From an uncultured Roseateles sp. (GTDB lineage Bacteria > Pseudomonadota > Gammaproteobacteria > Burkholderiales > Burkholderiaceae_C): a stretch of DNA of 64,000 nt. Both the position numbers and the translations under genes were made by a program. Location: the NCBI RefSeq assembly GCF_963422335.1, contig NZ_OY729424.1, forward strand, positions 3,348,001 through 3,412,000, in the 5' to 3' direction. Below, piece after piece: positions 29,147 through 38,692 of the stretch. Numbering within the stretch: position 1 is the stretch's first letter; each line of letters opens with the position of its first letter. The notes beneath the pieces were generated by a model that saw only the letters and a program-made list of their open reading frames with translations, had not been told where the DNA came from and ran no database searches.

Positions 29147-30940
29147 ATGCGTCAAACCCTGGACTTTCTGCTCAACGATTGGCTCAAGGTTCAGGCGCTG
29201 ACGCAGCGTCCGCGCTTCGCCGAGCATTCCGACGAGACCTTCACGGCGGTGCTCGACACCTGCGAGAAGATTGCCCGCGAGAAGTTCGCGCCGTTCAACC
29301 GGCTGGCCGATATGCAGGAACCTCGCTTCGACGGCGAGAAGGTGCAGCTGCCCGAGGCCACCCATGCGGCCATGCAGGCCTATGTGGACTCGGGCATGCT
29401 GGCCGCGGCGCAGGACTACGAGCTCGGCGGCATGCAGCTGCCCTGCGTGATCGAGATGGCGGCCAATGCCTTCTTCAGCAAGGCCAGTGTGGCCATGGGC
29501 GGCTATGCGATGCTGACCAATGGCAACGCCAATCTGCTGATGGCCCACGGTACGGAGCTGCAGCGCGAGGTCTTTGCCAAGAACGAGTTCTCCGGCCGCT
29601 GGTTCGGCACCATGTGTTTGAGCGAGCCGCAGGCCGGTTCCAGCCTCAGCGATGTGGCGACGCGCGCCGTGCTGGAGGATGAGACCGATCCTTTGGGCCC
29701 GCGCTACCGGCTCAAGGGCAACAAGATGTGGATCTCGGCCGGCGAGCACGAGATCACCGAGAACATCATCCATCTGGTGCTGGCCAAGATTCCGGGACCG
29801 GACGGCAAGACGGTGCCGGGCACCCGCGGCATCTCGCTGTTCATCTGTCCGAAACACCTGGTCAACGAGCGCGCGGAGCTGACCGGCGTGCGCAACGATG
29901 TGCAGCTGGCCGGCCTGAACCACAAGCTGGGTTACCGCGGCACGACCAACTGCCTCCTGAACTTTGGCGAGAACGGCGCCGGCGCGATCGGCTATCGGGT
30001 GGGCAAGCCGGGCGAGGGCCTGAAGTGCATGTTCCACATGATGAATGAGGCGCGCATCGGCGTCGGCCTTGGCGCCACCATGCTGGGCTATGCCGGCTAT
30101 GAGGCCAGCCTGGAGTATGCGAAGCAGCGGCCGCAGGGCAGGGCGACCGGCCCGGCCGGCAAGGATGCGAGTGCGCCCCAATTGCCCATCATCGAACACG
30201 CCGATGTGAAGCGCATGCTGCTGGCGCAGAAGAGCTATGTCGAGGGCGCCCTGGCGCTGGAGCTGTATTGCGCGCGCCTGGTCGATGAGCTGCACACGGC
30301 CGAGGGCGCGGCCCGCGAGCAGGCCAGCCAGCTGCTGGATGTGCTGATTCCCATCGCCAAAAGCTGGCCCAGCGAATGGTGTCTGGAGGCGAACTCGCTG
30401 GCCATCCAGGTGCTGGGCGGCTACGGCTACACGCGGGACTTTCCGGTCGAGCAGTATTGGCGCGACAACCGTCTGAACATGATCCACGAGGGCACCCATG
30501 GCATCCAGGGCCTGGATCTGCTGGGCCGCAAGGTGGTGATGAATGGCGGCGCCGGCCTGAGCCTGCTGGCGCAGCGGGTCAGCGACACGATTGCCCAGGC
30601 CCAACAGCGCCCGGAGCTGGTGGACATGGCCCATCGCCTGGCCGCCGCGCTGCAGGCCCTGGGTGCAGCCACCAAGTCGGCCTGGGCCACCGGCCTGCCG
30701 GAAGAGGCACTGGCCAATGCCACGCCCTATCTGCAGGCCTTTGGCCATGTCGTGCTGGCCTGGGTCTGGCTGGAGCTGTCCCTGGTGGCGCAAAACAATG
30801 CGGAGCAGGCCTTTTATCGTGGCAAGCTCGCGGCAGCGCGCTATTTCTACAGCTACGAGCTGCCCAAGGTGGCCGCCTGGCTGGAAGTGGTGCGCGACCG
30901 AGAGCCACTTTGCAAGGACCTGCCCCATGACTGCTTCTGA
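29147..30940 (+). CDS. Acyl-CoA dehydrogenase (large, C-terminal-extended class)
   Basis: 597 residues from ATG 29147 (GAGG upstream). Flavin and substrate-site blocks: MCLSEPQAGSSLSDVATRA, GNKMWISAGEHEI, NEARIGVGLGATMLGYAGYEASLEYAKQRPQGR, VLGGYGYTRDFPVEQYWRDNRLNMIHEGTHGIQGLDLLGRK. The extra C-terminal domain (about 480-597) places it in the about 600-residue class. It catalyses the first oxidation step. 10 bp after thiolase; it overlaps the next small gene by 14 nt. Confidence 0.93.
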   Translation: MRQTLDFLLNDWLKVQALTQRPRFAEHSDETFTAVLDTCEKIAREKFAPFNRLADMQEPRFDGEKVQLPEATHAAMQAYVDSGMLAAAQDYELGGMQLPCVIEMAANAFFSKASVAMGGYAMLTNGNANLLMAHGTELQREVFAKNEFSGRWFGTMCLSEPQAGSSLSDVATRAVLEDETDPLGPRYRLKGNKMWISAGEHEITENIIHLVLAKIPGPDGKTVPGTRGISLFICPKHLVNERAELTGVRNDVQLAGLNHKLGYRGTTNCLLNFGENGAGAIGYRVGKPGEGLKCMFHMMNEARIGVGLGATMLGYAGYEASLEYAKQRPQGRATGPAGKDASAPQLPIIEHADVKRMLLAQKSYVEGALALELYCARLVDELHTAEGAAREQASQLLDVLIPIAKSWPSEWCLEANSLAIQVLGGYGYTRDFPVEQYWRDNRLNMIHEGTHGIQGLDLLGRKVVMNGGAGLSLLAQRVSDTIAQAQQRPELVDMAHRLAAALQALGAATKSAWATGLPEEALANATPYLQAFGHVVLAWVWLELSLVAQNNAEQAFYRGKLAAARYFYSYELPKVAAWLEVVRDREPLCKDLPHDCF

Positions 30941-31148
30941 TCCCAGCCCCGAAACGCACCCCGACCACGGCCGGCTGCACACCACCATCTGGGTGCTGAT
31001 CTACGGCGGCCTGCTGGCGGTCTGCCTGTCGCTGTTCCTGCCCCGTGAGGCCGAACTGCTGAGCCTGGGTTTCCTGAGTGGCGGCGGCCTGGCGGTGGCC
31101 GTGGGCGCCGTGCTGCTGGTGATCCGCTCGCGCATGCCCGGCCCCTGA
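30927..31148 (+). CDS. Small inner-membrane protein of unknown function
   Basis: 73 residues from ATG 30927, overlapping the dehydrogenase 3' end by 14 nt. A polar, His-containing N-terminus (about 18 residues) is followed by two hydrophobic segments (TTIWVLIYGGLLAVCLSLFL and LGFLSGGGLAVAVGAVLLVI) and a short basic tail. No family recognised. Its overlap with, and place inside, the beta-oxidation run suggest it is translated with that operon. Confidence 0.6.
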   Translation: MTASDPSPETHPDHGRLHTTIWVLIYGGLLAVCLSLFLPREAELLSLGFLSGGGLAVAVGAVLLVIRSRMPGP

Positions 31149-31175
31149 GGCCTCACCTTTCAAGCGAGTCAAGCG

Positions 31176-31967
31176 ATGAGTACACCCGTCCAAACCCTGT
31201 TTGATCTCACCGGCCGCACCGCCCTGGTCACCGGCGGCTCGCGCGGCCTGGGCCTGCAGATCGCCGAAGCCCTCGGTGAGGCCGGCGCCAAGCTGGTGCT
31301 GACCTCGCGCAAGGCCGACGACCTGGAGCAGGCCATGGCCCATCTGCAGGCACGCGGCATCGAGGTCAGCTATGTGGCGGCCGATGCCAGCGACCCGGCC
31401 CAGGCCCGCGAGGTCGTGGCCAAGGCGGTGCAGCATCTGGGCCATGTCGACATCCTGGTCAACAACGCCGGTGCCACCTGGGGCGCGCCGGCCGAGGAGC
31501 ACCCGCTGGAGGCCTGGGACAAGGTCATGAACCTGAACATCCGCAGCCTGTTCGTGTTCGCCCAGGCGGTAGCCAAGGCCAGCATGATTCCGCGCCAGCA
31601 GGGCCGCATCATCAACGTCGCCTCGATCGCCGGCCTGAGCGGCAATCCGGCGATGATGAGCACCATCGCCTACAACACCAGCAAGGGGGCGGTGGTGAAT
31701 TTCACCCGCGCGCTGGCGGGCGAATGGGGCCGGTACGGCATCACCGTCAATGCGCTGGCGCCGGGCTTCTTCCCGAGCAAGATGACCCAGGGCCTGCTGG
31801 CCCAGGTCGGTGCCGAGAACCTGGCCCAGCATGCGCCGTTGCGCCGCCTCGGCGACGAGGACGACCTGAAGGGCGCGGCCCTGCTGTTCGCCAGCGCCGC
31901 AGGCAAGCACATCACCGGCCAGATCCTGGCGGTCGATGGTGGTGTCAGCGCCATTCATGGGTCCTGA
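31176..31967 (+). CDS. Short-chain dehydrogenase/reductase
   Basis: 263 residues. Rossmann motif TGGSRGLG, NNAGATWG, catalytic Ser/Tyr/Lys (NVASIAGLSG; YNTSKGAVVNFTRALA) and the C-terminal ITGQILAVDGGVSAIHGS. Classical SDR, probably NAD(P)-dependent oxidation or reduction of a hydroxyacyl intermediate in this catabolic block. SD: AAGCGAG. Followed directly by the thioesterase gene. Confidence 0.92.
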   Translation: MSTPVQTLFDLTGRTALVTGGSRGLGLQIAEALGEAGAKLVLTSRKADDLEQAMAHLQARGIEVSYVAADASDPAQAREVVAKAVQHLGHVDILVNNAGATWGAPAEEHPLEAWDKVMNLNIRSLFVFAQAVAKASMIPRQQGRIINVASIAGLSGNPAMMSTIAYNTSKGAVVNFTRALAGEWGRYGITVNALAPGFFPSKMTQGLLAQVGAENLAQHAPLRRLGDEDDLKGAALLFASAAGKHITGQILAVDGGVSAIHGS

Positions 31968-31971
31968 CGCG

Positions 31972-32427
31972 ATGATGAAGCTCAAATTCCCGGTTCACAT
32001 CCCCTTTGTCGAGCAGCTGGGTTTCGAGCTGCACAGCATGGGCGGCGGCCTGGCCGAGCTGCGTGTCGATCTGAACGAGGGCCATCTCAACTCCTGGGAG
32101 GTGGCCCATGGCGGCGTGCTGATGACGCTGCTGGACGTGGCCATGGCCCATGCCGCCCGCAGCGTGCACATGGACCTGCCCGGCATGGGACCGGGTGTGG
32201 TCACCATCGAGATGAAGACCAGCTTCATGCGCCCCGGCGAGGGTTGCCTGCGAGCAATGGGCAAGCTGCTGCACCGCTCCACCACCATGGCCTTCACCGA
32301 GGGCTCGGTGTTCGGCGGTGACGGCAAGCTCTGCGCCCATGCCACCGCCACCTTCAAGTACCTGAAGGCGCTGCCGGGTCAGCGGCGCAGCCTGAAGACG
32401 CTGCAGCGCCAGGACCCCGCCAGCTGA
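31972..32427 (+). CDS. PaaI-type hotdog thioesterase
   Basis: 151 residues from ATG 31972, 4 nt after the SDR stop; ATG 31957 inside the SDR gene is an alternative. The hotdog helix NSWEVAHGGVLMTLLDVAMAHAAR contains the conserved HGG with downstream acidic Asp. GPGVVTIEMKTSFMRPGEG and GKLCAHATATFKYL complete the PaaI/DUF4442-like fold. It hydrolyses acyl-CoA, perhaps to recover CoA from dead-end intermediates. Last gene of the block; convergent with the chemotaxis gene with only a few bases between. Confidence 0.88.
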   Translation: MMKLKFPVHIPFVEQLGFELHSMGGGLAELRVDLNEGHLNSWEVAHGGVLMTLLDVAMAHAARSVHMDLPGMGPGVVTIEMKTSFMRPGEGCLRAMGKLLHRSTTMAFTEGSVFGGDGKLCAHATATFKYLKALPGQRRSLKTLQRQDPAS

Positions 32428-32433
32428 GTTTCA

Positions 32434-33993
32434 GTGGCGTGAGTCCAGCCTGAACACCGCCACCGCCTGCACCAGCTGACCGGCCTGTTGCTTCAGGCTC
32501 TCGGCCGCGGCGGCGCTTTCTTCCACCAGGGCTGCGTTCTGCTGGGTGACCTGGTCCATCTGCGTGATGGCCTCGCCGACCTGACCGACGCCCAGGCTCT
32601 GCTCGCGGCTGGCGGCGCTGATCTCGCCAACGATATCGGTCACGCGGCGGATCGCGCTGACCACTTCCTCCATCGTCCGGCCGGCCTGGTCGACCTGGGC
32701 CGTGCCCTGCTCGACGCGCTCGACGCTGGTGCCGATCAAGGACTTGATCTCCTTGGCCGCCTCGGCACTGCGCTGGGCCAGAGACCTCACCTCGCTGGCC
32801 ACGACGGCAAAGCCGCGGCCCTGCTCACCGGCGCGGGCCGCCTCCACGGCGGCATTCAGCGCCAGGATATTGGTCTGGAAGGCGATGCCGTCGATGACCG
32901 AGATGATGTCGGCAATCTTGCGTGAGCTTTCGTTGATGCCGCTCATCGTGCGCACCACCTGGGCCACCACCTCGCCGCCGCGGGCCGCCACCTCGGAGGC
33001 GCCCAGGGCGAGCTGATTGGCCTGCTGGGCGCTGTCGGCGTTGTTGCGTACCGTGGCCCCCAATTGGTCCATTGTGGCCGCGGTCTGCTCCAGCGCGCTG
33101 GCCTGCTCTTCGGTGCGCTGGCTCAGGTCGGCGTTGCCCTGGGCGATCTGGGCACTGCCGGTGGCCACGCTTTCGGCGTTGCCGCGCACCACGCCGACAA
33201 TGTCCCGCAGGCGCACGCGCATGGCCTCCAGGCCCTGCAGCAGCAGCGAGGTCTCGTCCTTGCCGGTGGCTTGAAGGCTGACCGTCATGTCACCGTCGCT
33301 CATGCGCTGGGCCGCCAACACCGCCTCGGCCAGCGGGCGGGTGACGTGGCGGCTGACGGCGATGCCCAGGCCTATGCCCGTGGCCACGCCCAGCACGATC
33401 AAAACATAGGTGATGTTGCGGCTGCGCGCGTACAGCGCATCGTTGTCGTCCGACACCTCCTTGGCATGCTTCTCCTTCTGCTGCGACAGTGTGCCCAGCG
33501 CCTTGCCCAGCGCAATGCTGGGAGGCGCGAACTCGCCCTTCAGGAACTTGAGGGTGTCATTCGAGGTGGTCAGGTCGGTGGCCTGGATGCGCTTGATCAG
33601 GCTGTCGGTGGTGATCTTGTCCCTGTCCCAGTCGCTGCGCAGCTGGGCCAGCGCCTGCTTGCCCTCGGCGCTGACGAACAGTGGCGCGGCCTGATCGATC
33701 AACGTCAAGGCCAGATCCTTGCCCAGCTTGGCGTTGGACAGAAACTTCTCGCGCTCCTGCGCGTCGGTGGCCAGGATGGCATCGCGCAAGGCCACCACAC
33801 TCTTCAGGCGCTCGACATTTGCCTCCTTGATCAGGGACAGGCCTATGGTTTCGTGGTCGTACAGCGCCGAGTCTGCATCGTTGATCGCGCCCATATTGTT
33901 GACGGCATAGATGCCTATGACCGCACCTATCAGGGCCACCACCAGAAAGGCGGCAACGAGCTTGACCGAGGTCTTGTAGTCTGACAGTTGCAT
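32434..33993 (-). CDS. Methyl-accepting chemotaxis protein
   Basis: 519 residues from ATG 33993 (GGGAG upstream). TM1 at about 11-33 (LVAAFLVVALIGAVIGIYAVN), a four-helix ligand domain to about 190, TM2 at about 190-212, then HAMP (SRHVTRPLAEAVLAAQRMSDGDMTV). The signalling tip IDGIAFQTNILALNAAVEAARAGEQGRGFAVVASEVR is complete. Inner-membrane sensor controlling CheA. It is unlinked to other che genes, and I found no sigma28 match upstream. The ORF stop is at 32434-32436. Confidence 0.93.
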
Positions 33994-34238
33994 GGCTGGA
34001 TCTCCCGGAAGCGTTGCTGGCTTTGTCGGATGCGGCTGGCCTGGGCCCGCTCCTGGCCCAGCGGACCGCCTATTGCAACTCAAACTGGCCGATTCACGCT
34101 GTGCATAAAGAAGCGTTTTTGAACGTTTTTTGCATTTCTGCGGGTCTGGGCGTACCCGTGGCTGAATGCAATGCCGGGCCACTGACGGCCGTTTGGGGCC
34201 TTGCCAGCATCCGGCCGGTACATCGATTCGCGAATCCG

Positions 34239-35099
34239 TCAGTTCAGCCAGAACGGCGGCTCGGCTGGCGGCACACCCGCAGGCGGCGGATAGTCGACGC
34301 GGATGATGAGCCTGCGCTTCAGCTGCGCCCGGGCCAGGGTCGGGCCGAACTCGCGCAGGAACAGGGCCTTGAATGAGCCGTCGTTGCGGATGATCTGGAA
34401 GCCGCGCTCGAAGCGCTGCCGCAATGCAACATCCTTCTTGTTGAACAGAAAGTACACCGGGAGCGGATAGGCCAGGGCGAGCCGCGGCTCGACCATCAAC
34501 TGGCCCAGTTCCGGATGCTGCTCCAGCTCTGCCCAGGCCTCATGCAGGCCACGGTGGAAGTATTGAAAGCGACCGGCTTCCAGCATCGCCAGCAGGCTGT
34601 CGGTCTTGCCGACGCCTACGACGGGTAGGCCGTTGCGCTCGAACAGCTTGAAGTCGGTCCACTGCGCGCCGAAACCACCGACCAGATTGCGCAGTTGGTC
34701 CAGCCCTTGAACCTGTGCAAACAGCTCCTGGTCCTTCTTGTGGATCAGCAGCAGCCGGTAGCCCAGGATGCCCTGATGCAGATCGATCTTGATTGCATCG
34801 AACTCGGCCAGCCGCTCCTCGGATGGAGGCAGATAAAGCAGGCGCACTTGGCCTTGGCGCAGCAGCGCCAGGCAGCGGTCTTGGCTGGGGTCACTGCCCG
34901 CAGCAAACGGGATCAGCCGGTCGGCGCGCGTGCCGGGCGCGCGCGTCCTGTCCAGTATCAGCTGAGCCAGGGCGATGCGGTAGCCGTAGCGGCCGCTGTC
35001 GGCCTGGCAGATGTGAAGGTTGTCGGCTGTGGCGAAGCCTGGCAGAAGCAGGCAGACAGCCAGCCATACCCGCTGAACCCATTGTTTCATCTTGTCCAT
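34239..35099 (-). CDS. Periplasmic solute-binding-like protein of unknown ligand
   Basis: 286 residues. Signal peptide ends near LLLPGFATA. Fold cues of family 3 solute-binding proteins remain (ICQADSGRYGYRIALAQLILDRT; LRNLVGGFGAQWTDFKLFE; GFQIIRNDGSFKALFLREFG), but similarity is weak and no transporter genes adjoin. Cys residues (HICQ and DRCLALL) may form a disulfide. The C-terminus is Pro-rich (VDYPPPAGVPPAEPPFWLN). Such stand-alone proteins may feed signalling. 245 bp of non-coding sequence separates it from the chemotaxis gene downstream; I see no clear signal there. Confidence 0.7.
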   Translation of the reverse strand: MDKMKQWVQRVWLAVCLLLPGFATADNLHICQADSGRYGYRIALAQLILDRTRAPGTRADRLIPFAAGSDPSQDRCLALLRQGQVRLLYLPPSEERLAEFDAIKIDLHQGILGYRLLLIHKKDQELFAQVQGLDQLRNLVGGFGAQWTDFKLFERNGLPVVGVGKTDSLLAMLEAGRFQYFHRGLHEAWAELEQHPELGQLMVEPRLALAYPLPVYFLFNKKDVALRQRFERGFQIIRNDGSFKALFLREFGPTLARAQLKRRLIIRVDYPPPAGVPPAEPPFWLN

Positions 35100-35258
35100 G
35101 TCCGGCGCAGTCTAACGGCCTAATATGACAAAAATGAAACGAGAGCGCTGACCGACCCTTGCGACGGGCGCTGGCATCGTTTGTCGCCAAAGGGACGCCT
35201 GCGCGGCGGCGCACATGGTTCAATCCGTCGATTCGGAACCGACACGCCAGGAGACACC

Positions 35259-36278
35259 ATGAGCCAGATCAATCGCCAAATTCAATTGGCCTCGCGCCCT
35301 GCAGGCGAGCCCAGCACGGACAACTTCAAGCTGGTCGACGTGCCGGTGCCCGAACTGGCCGAGGGCCAGGTGCTGGTGCGCAACCATTACCTGAGCCTGG
35401 ACCCTTATATGCGCGGCCGCATGAATGACGGCAAGAGCTACGCTCAGCCGCAGCCGCTGAACGAGGTCATGATTGGCGGCACCGCCGGCGAAGTCGTGGC
35501 CTCGCGCAATGACTTCTTCAAGGTCGGCGACAAGGTCGTCGGCATGGGCGGCTGGCAGGAGTACCAGCTGGTCGGCGCCGAGCAACGCGGCGCGCTGCAG
35601 AAGGTCGATACGACGCATATTCCGTTGTCGGCCTACCTGGGTGCCGTGGGCATGCCCGGCGTCACCGCCTGGTACGGGCTGGTCAAGATCATCAATCCCA
35701 AGGCTGGCGAGACGGTGGTCGTCAGCGCGGCCAGCGGTGCCGTCGGTGGCGCCGTGGGCCAGCTGGCCAAGGTGCGTGGCGCGCGCGCGGTGGGCCTGGC
35801 CGGCGGACCGGACAAGTGCCGCCAGGTGGTCGAGGAGCTGGGCTTCGACGCCTGCATCGATTACAAGCAGCATCCCGACCTGAAGTCGCTGTCGGCGGCG
35901 CTGAAGGCCGAATGCCCGAACGGCATCGATGGCTATTTCGAGAACGTCGGCGGCATCATCCTGGACGCCGTGCTGCTGCGGGCCAATGCCTTCAGCCGCA
36001 TCGCCATGTGCGGCATGATCTCGGGCTACAACGGCGAGCCGATCCCGATGCAGTATCCGCAGCTGATCCTGACCAACCGCATGAAGATCGAAGGCTTCAT
36101 CGTCAGCGAGCACATGGACATCTGGCCCGAGGCGCTGAAGGAGCTGGGCACGCTGGTGGCCACCAAGAAGCTCAAGTACCGCGAGACTGTTGCCGACGGT
36201 ATCGCCGCCGCCCCCGAGGCCTTTCTGGGTCTGCTCAAGGGCAAGAACTTCGGCAAGCAGCTGGTCAAGCTGATCTGA
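35259..36278 (+). CDS. NADPH-dependent medium-chain oxidoreductase (CurA/prostaglandin-reductase type)
   Basis: 339 residues from ATG 35259 with AGGAGA upstream. Zinc-free MDR family: LSLDPYMRGRMNDGKSYAQP, GMPGVTAWYGLVKI, cofactor motif VVSAASGAVGGAVGQLAK, and YFENVGGIILDAVL. Reduces alpha,beta-unsaturated ketones or aldehydes in CurA, leukotriene B4 dehydrogenase and relatives. First of a four-gene same-strand group (oxidoreductase, GNAT, GST, SDR). Confidence 0.9.
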   Translation: MSQINRQIQLASRPAGEPSTDNFKLVDVPVPELAEGQVLVRNHYLSLDPYMRGRMNDGKSYAQPQPLNEVMIGGTAGEVVASRNDFFKVGDKVVGMGGWQEYQLVGAEQRGALQKVDTTHIPLSAYLGAVGMPGVTAWYGLVKIINPKAGETVVVSAASGAVGGAVGQLAKVRGARAVGLAGGPDKCRQVVEELGFDACIDYKQHPDLKSLSAALKAECPNGIDGYFENVGGIILDAVLLRANAFSRIAMCGMISGYNGEPIPMQYPQLILTNRMKIEGFIVSEHMDIWPEALKELGTLVATKKLKYRETVADGIAAAPEAFLGLLKGKNFGKQLVKLI

Positions 36279-36296
36279 CAACAGCCATGGCTGTTG
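36279..36296. repeat. 18-bp perfect palindrome over the ElaA-like start codon
   Basis: CAACAGCCATGGCTGTTG is fully palindromic, with the start codon ATG (36287-36289) in its centre. It begins immediately after the oxidoreductase stop. There is no Shine-Dalgarno. As RNA it could form a 7-bp hairpin with the start codon in the loop. Confidence 0.6.
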
Positions 36297-36739
36297 AGTG
36301 GACTTGCAAGCCCTTTTCAGGGCTGACGGCGGCCGAGCTGTACCAGGCGCTGCAGCTGCGCTCCGAGGTGTTCGTGATCGAGCAGCAGTGCATCTATCTG
36401 GACCCGGACGGGCTGGACCAGCAGGCCTGGCATCTGATGGGCCGCAGCGAGGCCGGTTTGCAGGCCTATCTGCGCCTGCTGCCGCCGGGTCTGAAGGCGG
36501 CTGAGCCGGTGATTGGTCGGGTCGTGACCGCGCCGGCGGCTCGTGGCGGCGGTCTGGGGCGCCGGCTGCTGCGTGAGGCCCTGCTCGAGTGCGAAAAGCT
36601 GTGGCCGGGCCGGGCGCTGTTCCTGTCGGCCCAGGCCCATCTGCAATCCTTTTACGGCGGGCTGGGCTTTGTGCCCGTCAGCGGGCAATATGTCGAAGAT
36701 GGCATTGCGCATGTGGACATGCGCCGCCCCGGCACCTGA
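36287..36739 (+). CDS. ElaA-like GNAT N-acetyltransferase
   Basis: 150 residues. The ElaA pattern is clear: EWTCKPFSGLTAAELYQALQLRSEVFVIEQQCIYLDPDGLDQQAWHLMG. The acetyl-CoA loop reads GRVVTAPAARGGGLGRRLL, and FYGGLGFVPVSGQYVEDGIAHVDMRR closes the fold. Substrate unknown. The start codon is the centre of an 18-bp palindrome and lacks a Shine-Dalgarno, so translation probably depends on coupling to the upstream gene. Confidence 0.88.
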   Translation: MAVEWTCKPFSGLTAAELYQALQLRSEVFVIEQQCIYLDPDGLDQQAWHLMGRSEAGLQAYLRLLPPGLKAAEPVIGRVVTAPAARGGGLGRRLLREALLECEKLWPGRALFLSAQAHLQSFYGGLGFVPVSGQYVEDGIAHVDMRRPGT

Positions 36740-36753
36740 ATCTGGAGAGCACC

Positions 36754-37683
36754 ATGAGCGAGCTGATTCTTCACCACTACCCCGGGTCCCCGTTCTCGGA
36801 GAAGGTCCGTCTGGTGCTGGGCTACAAGCGCATGCACTGGCGCTCGGTGATCGTGCCGGTGGTGATGCCCAAGCCCGATGTGCTGGCGCTGACCGGCCGC
36901 TACCGGCGCACGCCGTTCCTGCAGGTCGGCGCCGACATCTATTGCGACTCGGCGCTGATCTGCCAGGTCATCGAGCAGCACCATCCGGCGCCGACGATCT
37001 ATCCGGCCAGCGCCTCAGGTGCCAGCCAGATCATCGCCCAGTGGGCCGACACCGATCTGTTCTGGGTGGCGATTCCGTACACCATGCAGCCGGCCGGAGC
37101 GGCCGAGATCTTCAAGGGCGCGCCGCCCGAATTCATGAAGGCCTTTGCCTCTGACCGCGCCGCCATGACGGCCGGCATGAAGCGCCCCAGCACCCGTGAC
37201 GCTGCCGCCCAGTTGCACAGCTATCTGGCCTGGCTGGATGGCCAGCTGACCGACGGCCGCGCCTTTCTGTGCGGTGCAGAAGCCTGCGTGGCCGACTTCT
37301 CGGTCGCGCAAAGCGTCTGGTACATCCGCCGCGCACCGGCGGTGGCCGGCATCCTGCGGCCCTTCGAGCGGCTGGCCGCCTGGTTCGAGCGCGTCAATGC
37401 CTTCGGTCACGGCGTCTACCAGGCGATGAGCAGCGCCGAGGCGATCGCCCTGGCCGAGAGCCGCCACAGCTTTGCCCCGGTGTCCATCAACCCGGAGCTG
37501 GGCTATGAGGAAGATGAGGCCGTCACCGTGACGCCGATCGACTATGCCCAGGATCCGGTCGACGGCATGCTGGTCGGCCTCAGCCATGAGCGCATCACGA
37601 TACAGCGCCAGGACGAGCGGGCGGGCACCGTGCATGTGCATTTCCCGCGCATCGGCTACCAGCTGCGCAAGGCTCAGGATTAA
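36754..37683 (+). CDS. Glutathione S-transferase family protein
   Basis: 309 residues, longer than a typical bacterial GST (about 210). Thioredoxin-like N-terminal domain: LILHHYPGSPFSEKVRLVLGYKRMHW, cis-Pro RRTPFLQVGADIYCDSALI. Helical C-terminal domain with LDGQLTDGRAFLCGAEACVADFSVAQSVWY. The extra about 80 C-terminal residues (from about 225) hold an acidic linker and a small beta-rich tail. SD GGAGAG. Cytoplasmic conjugation or reductive role; substrate unknown. Confidence 0.85.
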   Translation: MSELILHHYPGSPFSEKVRLVLGYKRMHWRSVIVPVVMPKPDVLALTGRYRRTPFLQVGADIYCDSALICQVIEQHHPAPTIYPASASGASQIIAQWADTDLFWVAIPYTMQPAGAAEIFKGAPPEFMKAFASDRAAMTAGMKRPSTRDAAAQLHSYLAWLDGQLTDGRAFLCGAEACVADFSVAQSVWYIRRAPAVAGILRPFERLAAWFERVNAFGHGVYQAMSSAEAIALAESRHSFAPVSINPELGYEEDEAVTVTPIDYAQDPVDGMLVGLSHERITIQRQDERAGTVHVHFPRIGYQLRKAQD

Positions 37684-37694
37684 AAGAAGAGAAC

Positions 37695-38606
37695 ATGAAG
37701 CAATTTCAAGGCAAGACCGCCGTCATCACCGGCGCGGGTTCGGGTTTCGGTCTGGAGCTGGCCCGCCTGGCCGCCGCCAAGGGCATGAATCTGGTGCTCT
37801 GCGATGTGCAGCAGGACGCACTGGACAAGGCCGTCACCGAGCTGCAGGCCACCGGTGTGCCCATCCTGGCGCAGCGTGTCGATGTCGCCAAGGCCGAGCA
37901 GATGCAGGCCCTGGCCGAAGCCGTGCAGCAGCGCTTCGGCGCGCCCCACCTGGTGTTCAACAACGCCGGCGTCGGTGCGGGCGGCCTGATCTGGGAACAC
38001 ACGCTGAAGGACTGGGAGTGGGTCATAGGCGTCAATCTGATGGGCGTGGCCCATGGCGTGCGCCTGTTCACGCCGACGATGCTGGCGGCGGCCAAGGCCG
38101 ACCCGACCTACGAGGGCCATATCGTCAACACCGCCTCCATGGCCGGCATGCTCAATGCGCCGAATATGGGCGTCTACAACGTCAGCAAGCATGCCGTGGT
38201 GGCAATGAGCGAGACCCTGTACCAGGACCTGCGCCTGGTCACCGACCAGATTGGCGCCTCGGTGCTGTGCCCCTTCTTCGTGCCGACCGGCATCCACCAG
38301 AGCGAGCGCAACCGCCCGGCCGAGCTGTCGGAGGCCGGTGCCAAGCCGACGCAGAGCCAGCTGATCGGCCAGGCCATGAGCGGCAAGGCGGTGACCAGCG
38401 GCAAGCTGACCGCCGCCCATGTGGCCCAGCTGGTGATGGACGCCGTCGAGGCCGACCGGTTCTATATCTTCAGCCACCCCAAGTCGCTGGCCACGGTGCA
38501 GACGCGGCTGGAAGACGTGATGCTGCAGCGCAACCCGACCGATCCCTTTGCCGGCAAGCCGGAGCTCGGTGCCCAGCTGAAGGCAGCGCTGCGGGCTACC
38601 GACTGA
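37695..38606 (+). CDS. Short-chain dehydrogenase/reductase
   Basis: 303 residues. TGAGSGFG cofactor loop, NNAGVGAGG, catalytic YNVSKHAVVAMSE. It resembles the about 300-residue SDRs with an extended C-terminal half (VTSGKLTAAHVAQLVMDAVEADRFYIFSHPKSLATVQTRLEDVMLQRNP). 11 bp after the GST gene with AAAAGAAGAGA upstream, hence probably cotranscribed with the oxidoreductase/GNAT/GST group. Confidence 0.9.
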   Translation: MKQFQGKTAVITGAGSGFGLELARLAAAKGMNLVLCDVQQDALDKAVTELQATGVPILAQRVDVAKAEQMQALAEAVQQRFGAPHLVFNNAGVGAGGLIWEHTLKDWEWVIGVNLMGVAHGVRLFTPTMLAAAKADPTYEGHIVNTASMAGMLNAPNMGVYNVSKHAVVAMSETLYQDLRLVTDQIGASVLCPFFVPTGIHQSERNRPAELSEAGAKPTQSQLIGQAMSGKAVTSGKLTAAHVAQLVMDAVEADRFYIFSHPKSLATVQTRLEDVMLQRNPTDPFAGKPELGAQLKAALRATD

Positions 38607-38618
38607 GGTCCTCCAGGG

Positions 38619-38640
38619 CCCTGTGGCACACTCGCGCGCT
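38619..38640 (+). repeat. 22-bp intergenic element, copy 1
   Basis: The element begins CCCTGTGGCAC and ends ACTCGCGCGCT, 13 nt after a stop codon and 53 nt before the next gene. A copy with one difference is at 41186-41207 ahead of tex. Possible shared promoter core; function unproven. Confidence 0.45.
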
Positions 38641-38692
38641 CTTCGGCCGGCCCCTGTGCCAGCCGATTCGCCGTTTTGCCTGAGGTAACCCC

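Noticed and set aside
33994..34238. Sigma28 promoter for the chemotaxis receptor
   Set aside because: No TAAA-N15-GCCGATAA-like pair found on the minus strand in this gap.
38621..38640. Sigma54 promoter (TGGCAC core)
   Set aside because: The spacing fails: no GC dinucleotide exactly 10 nt after the GG.
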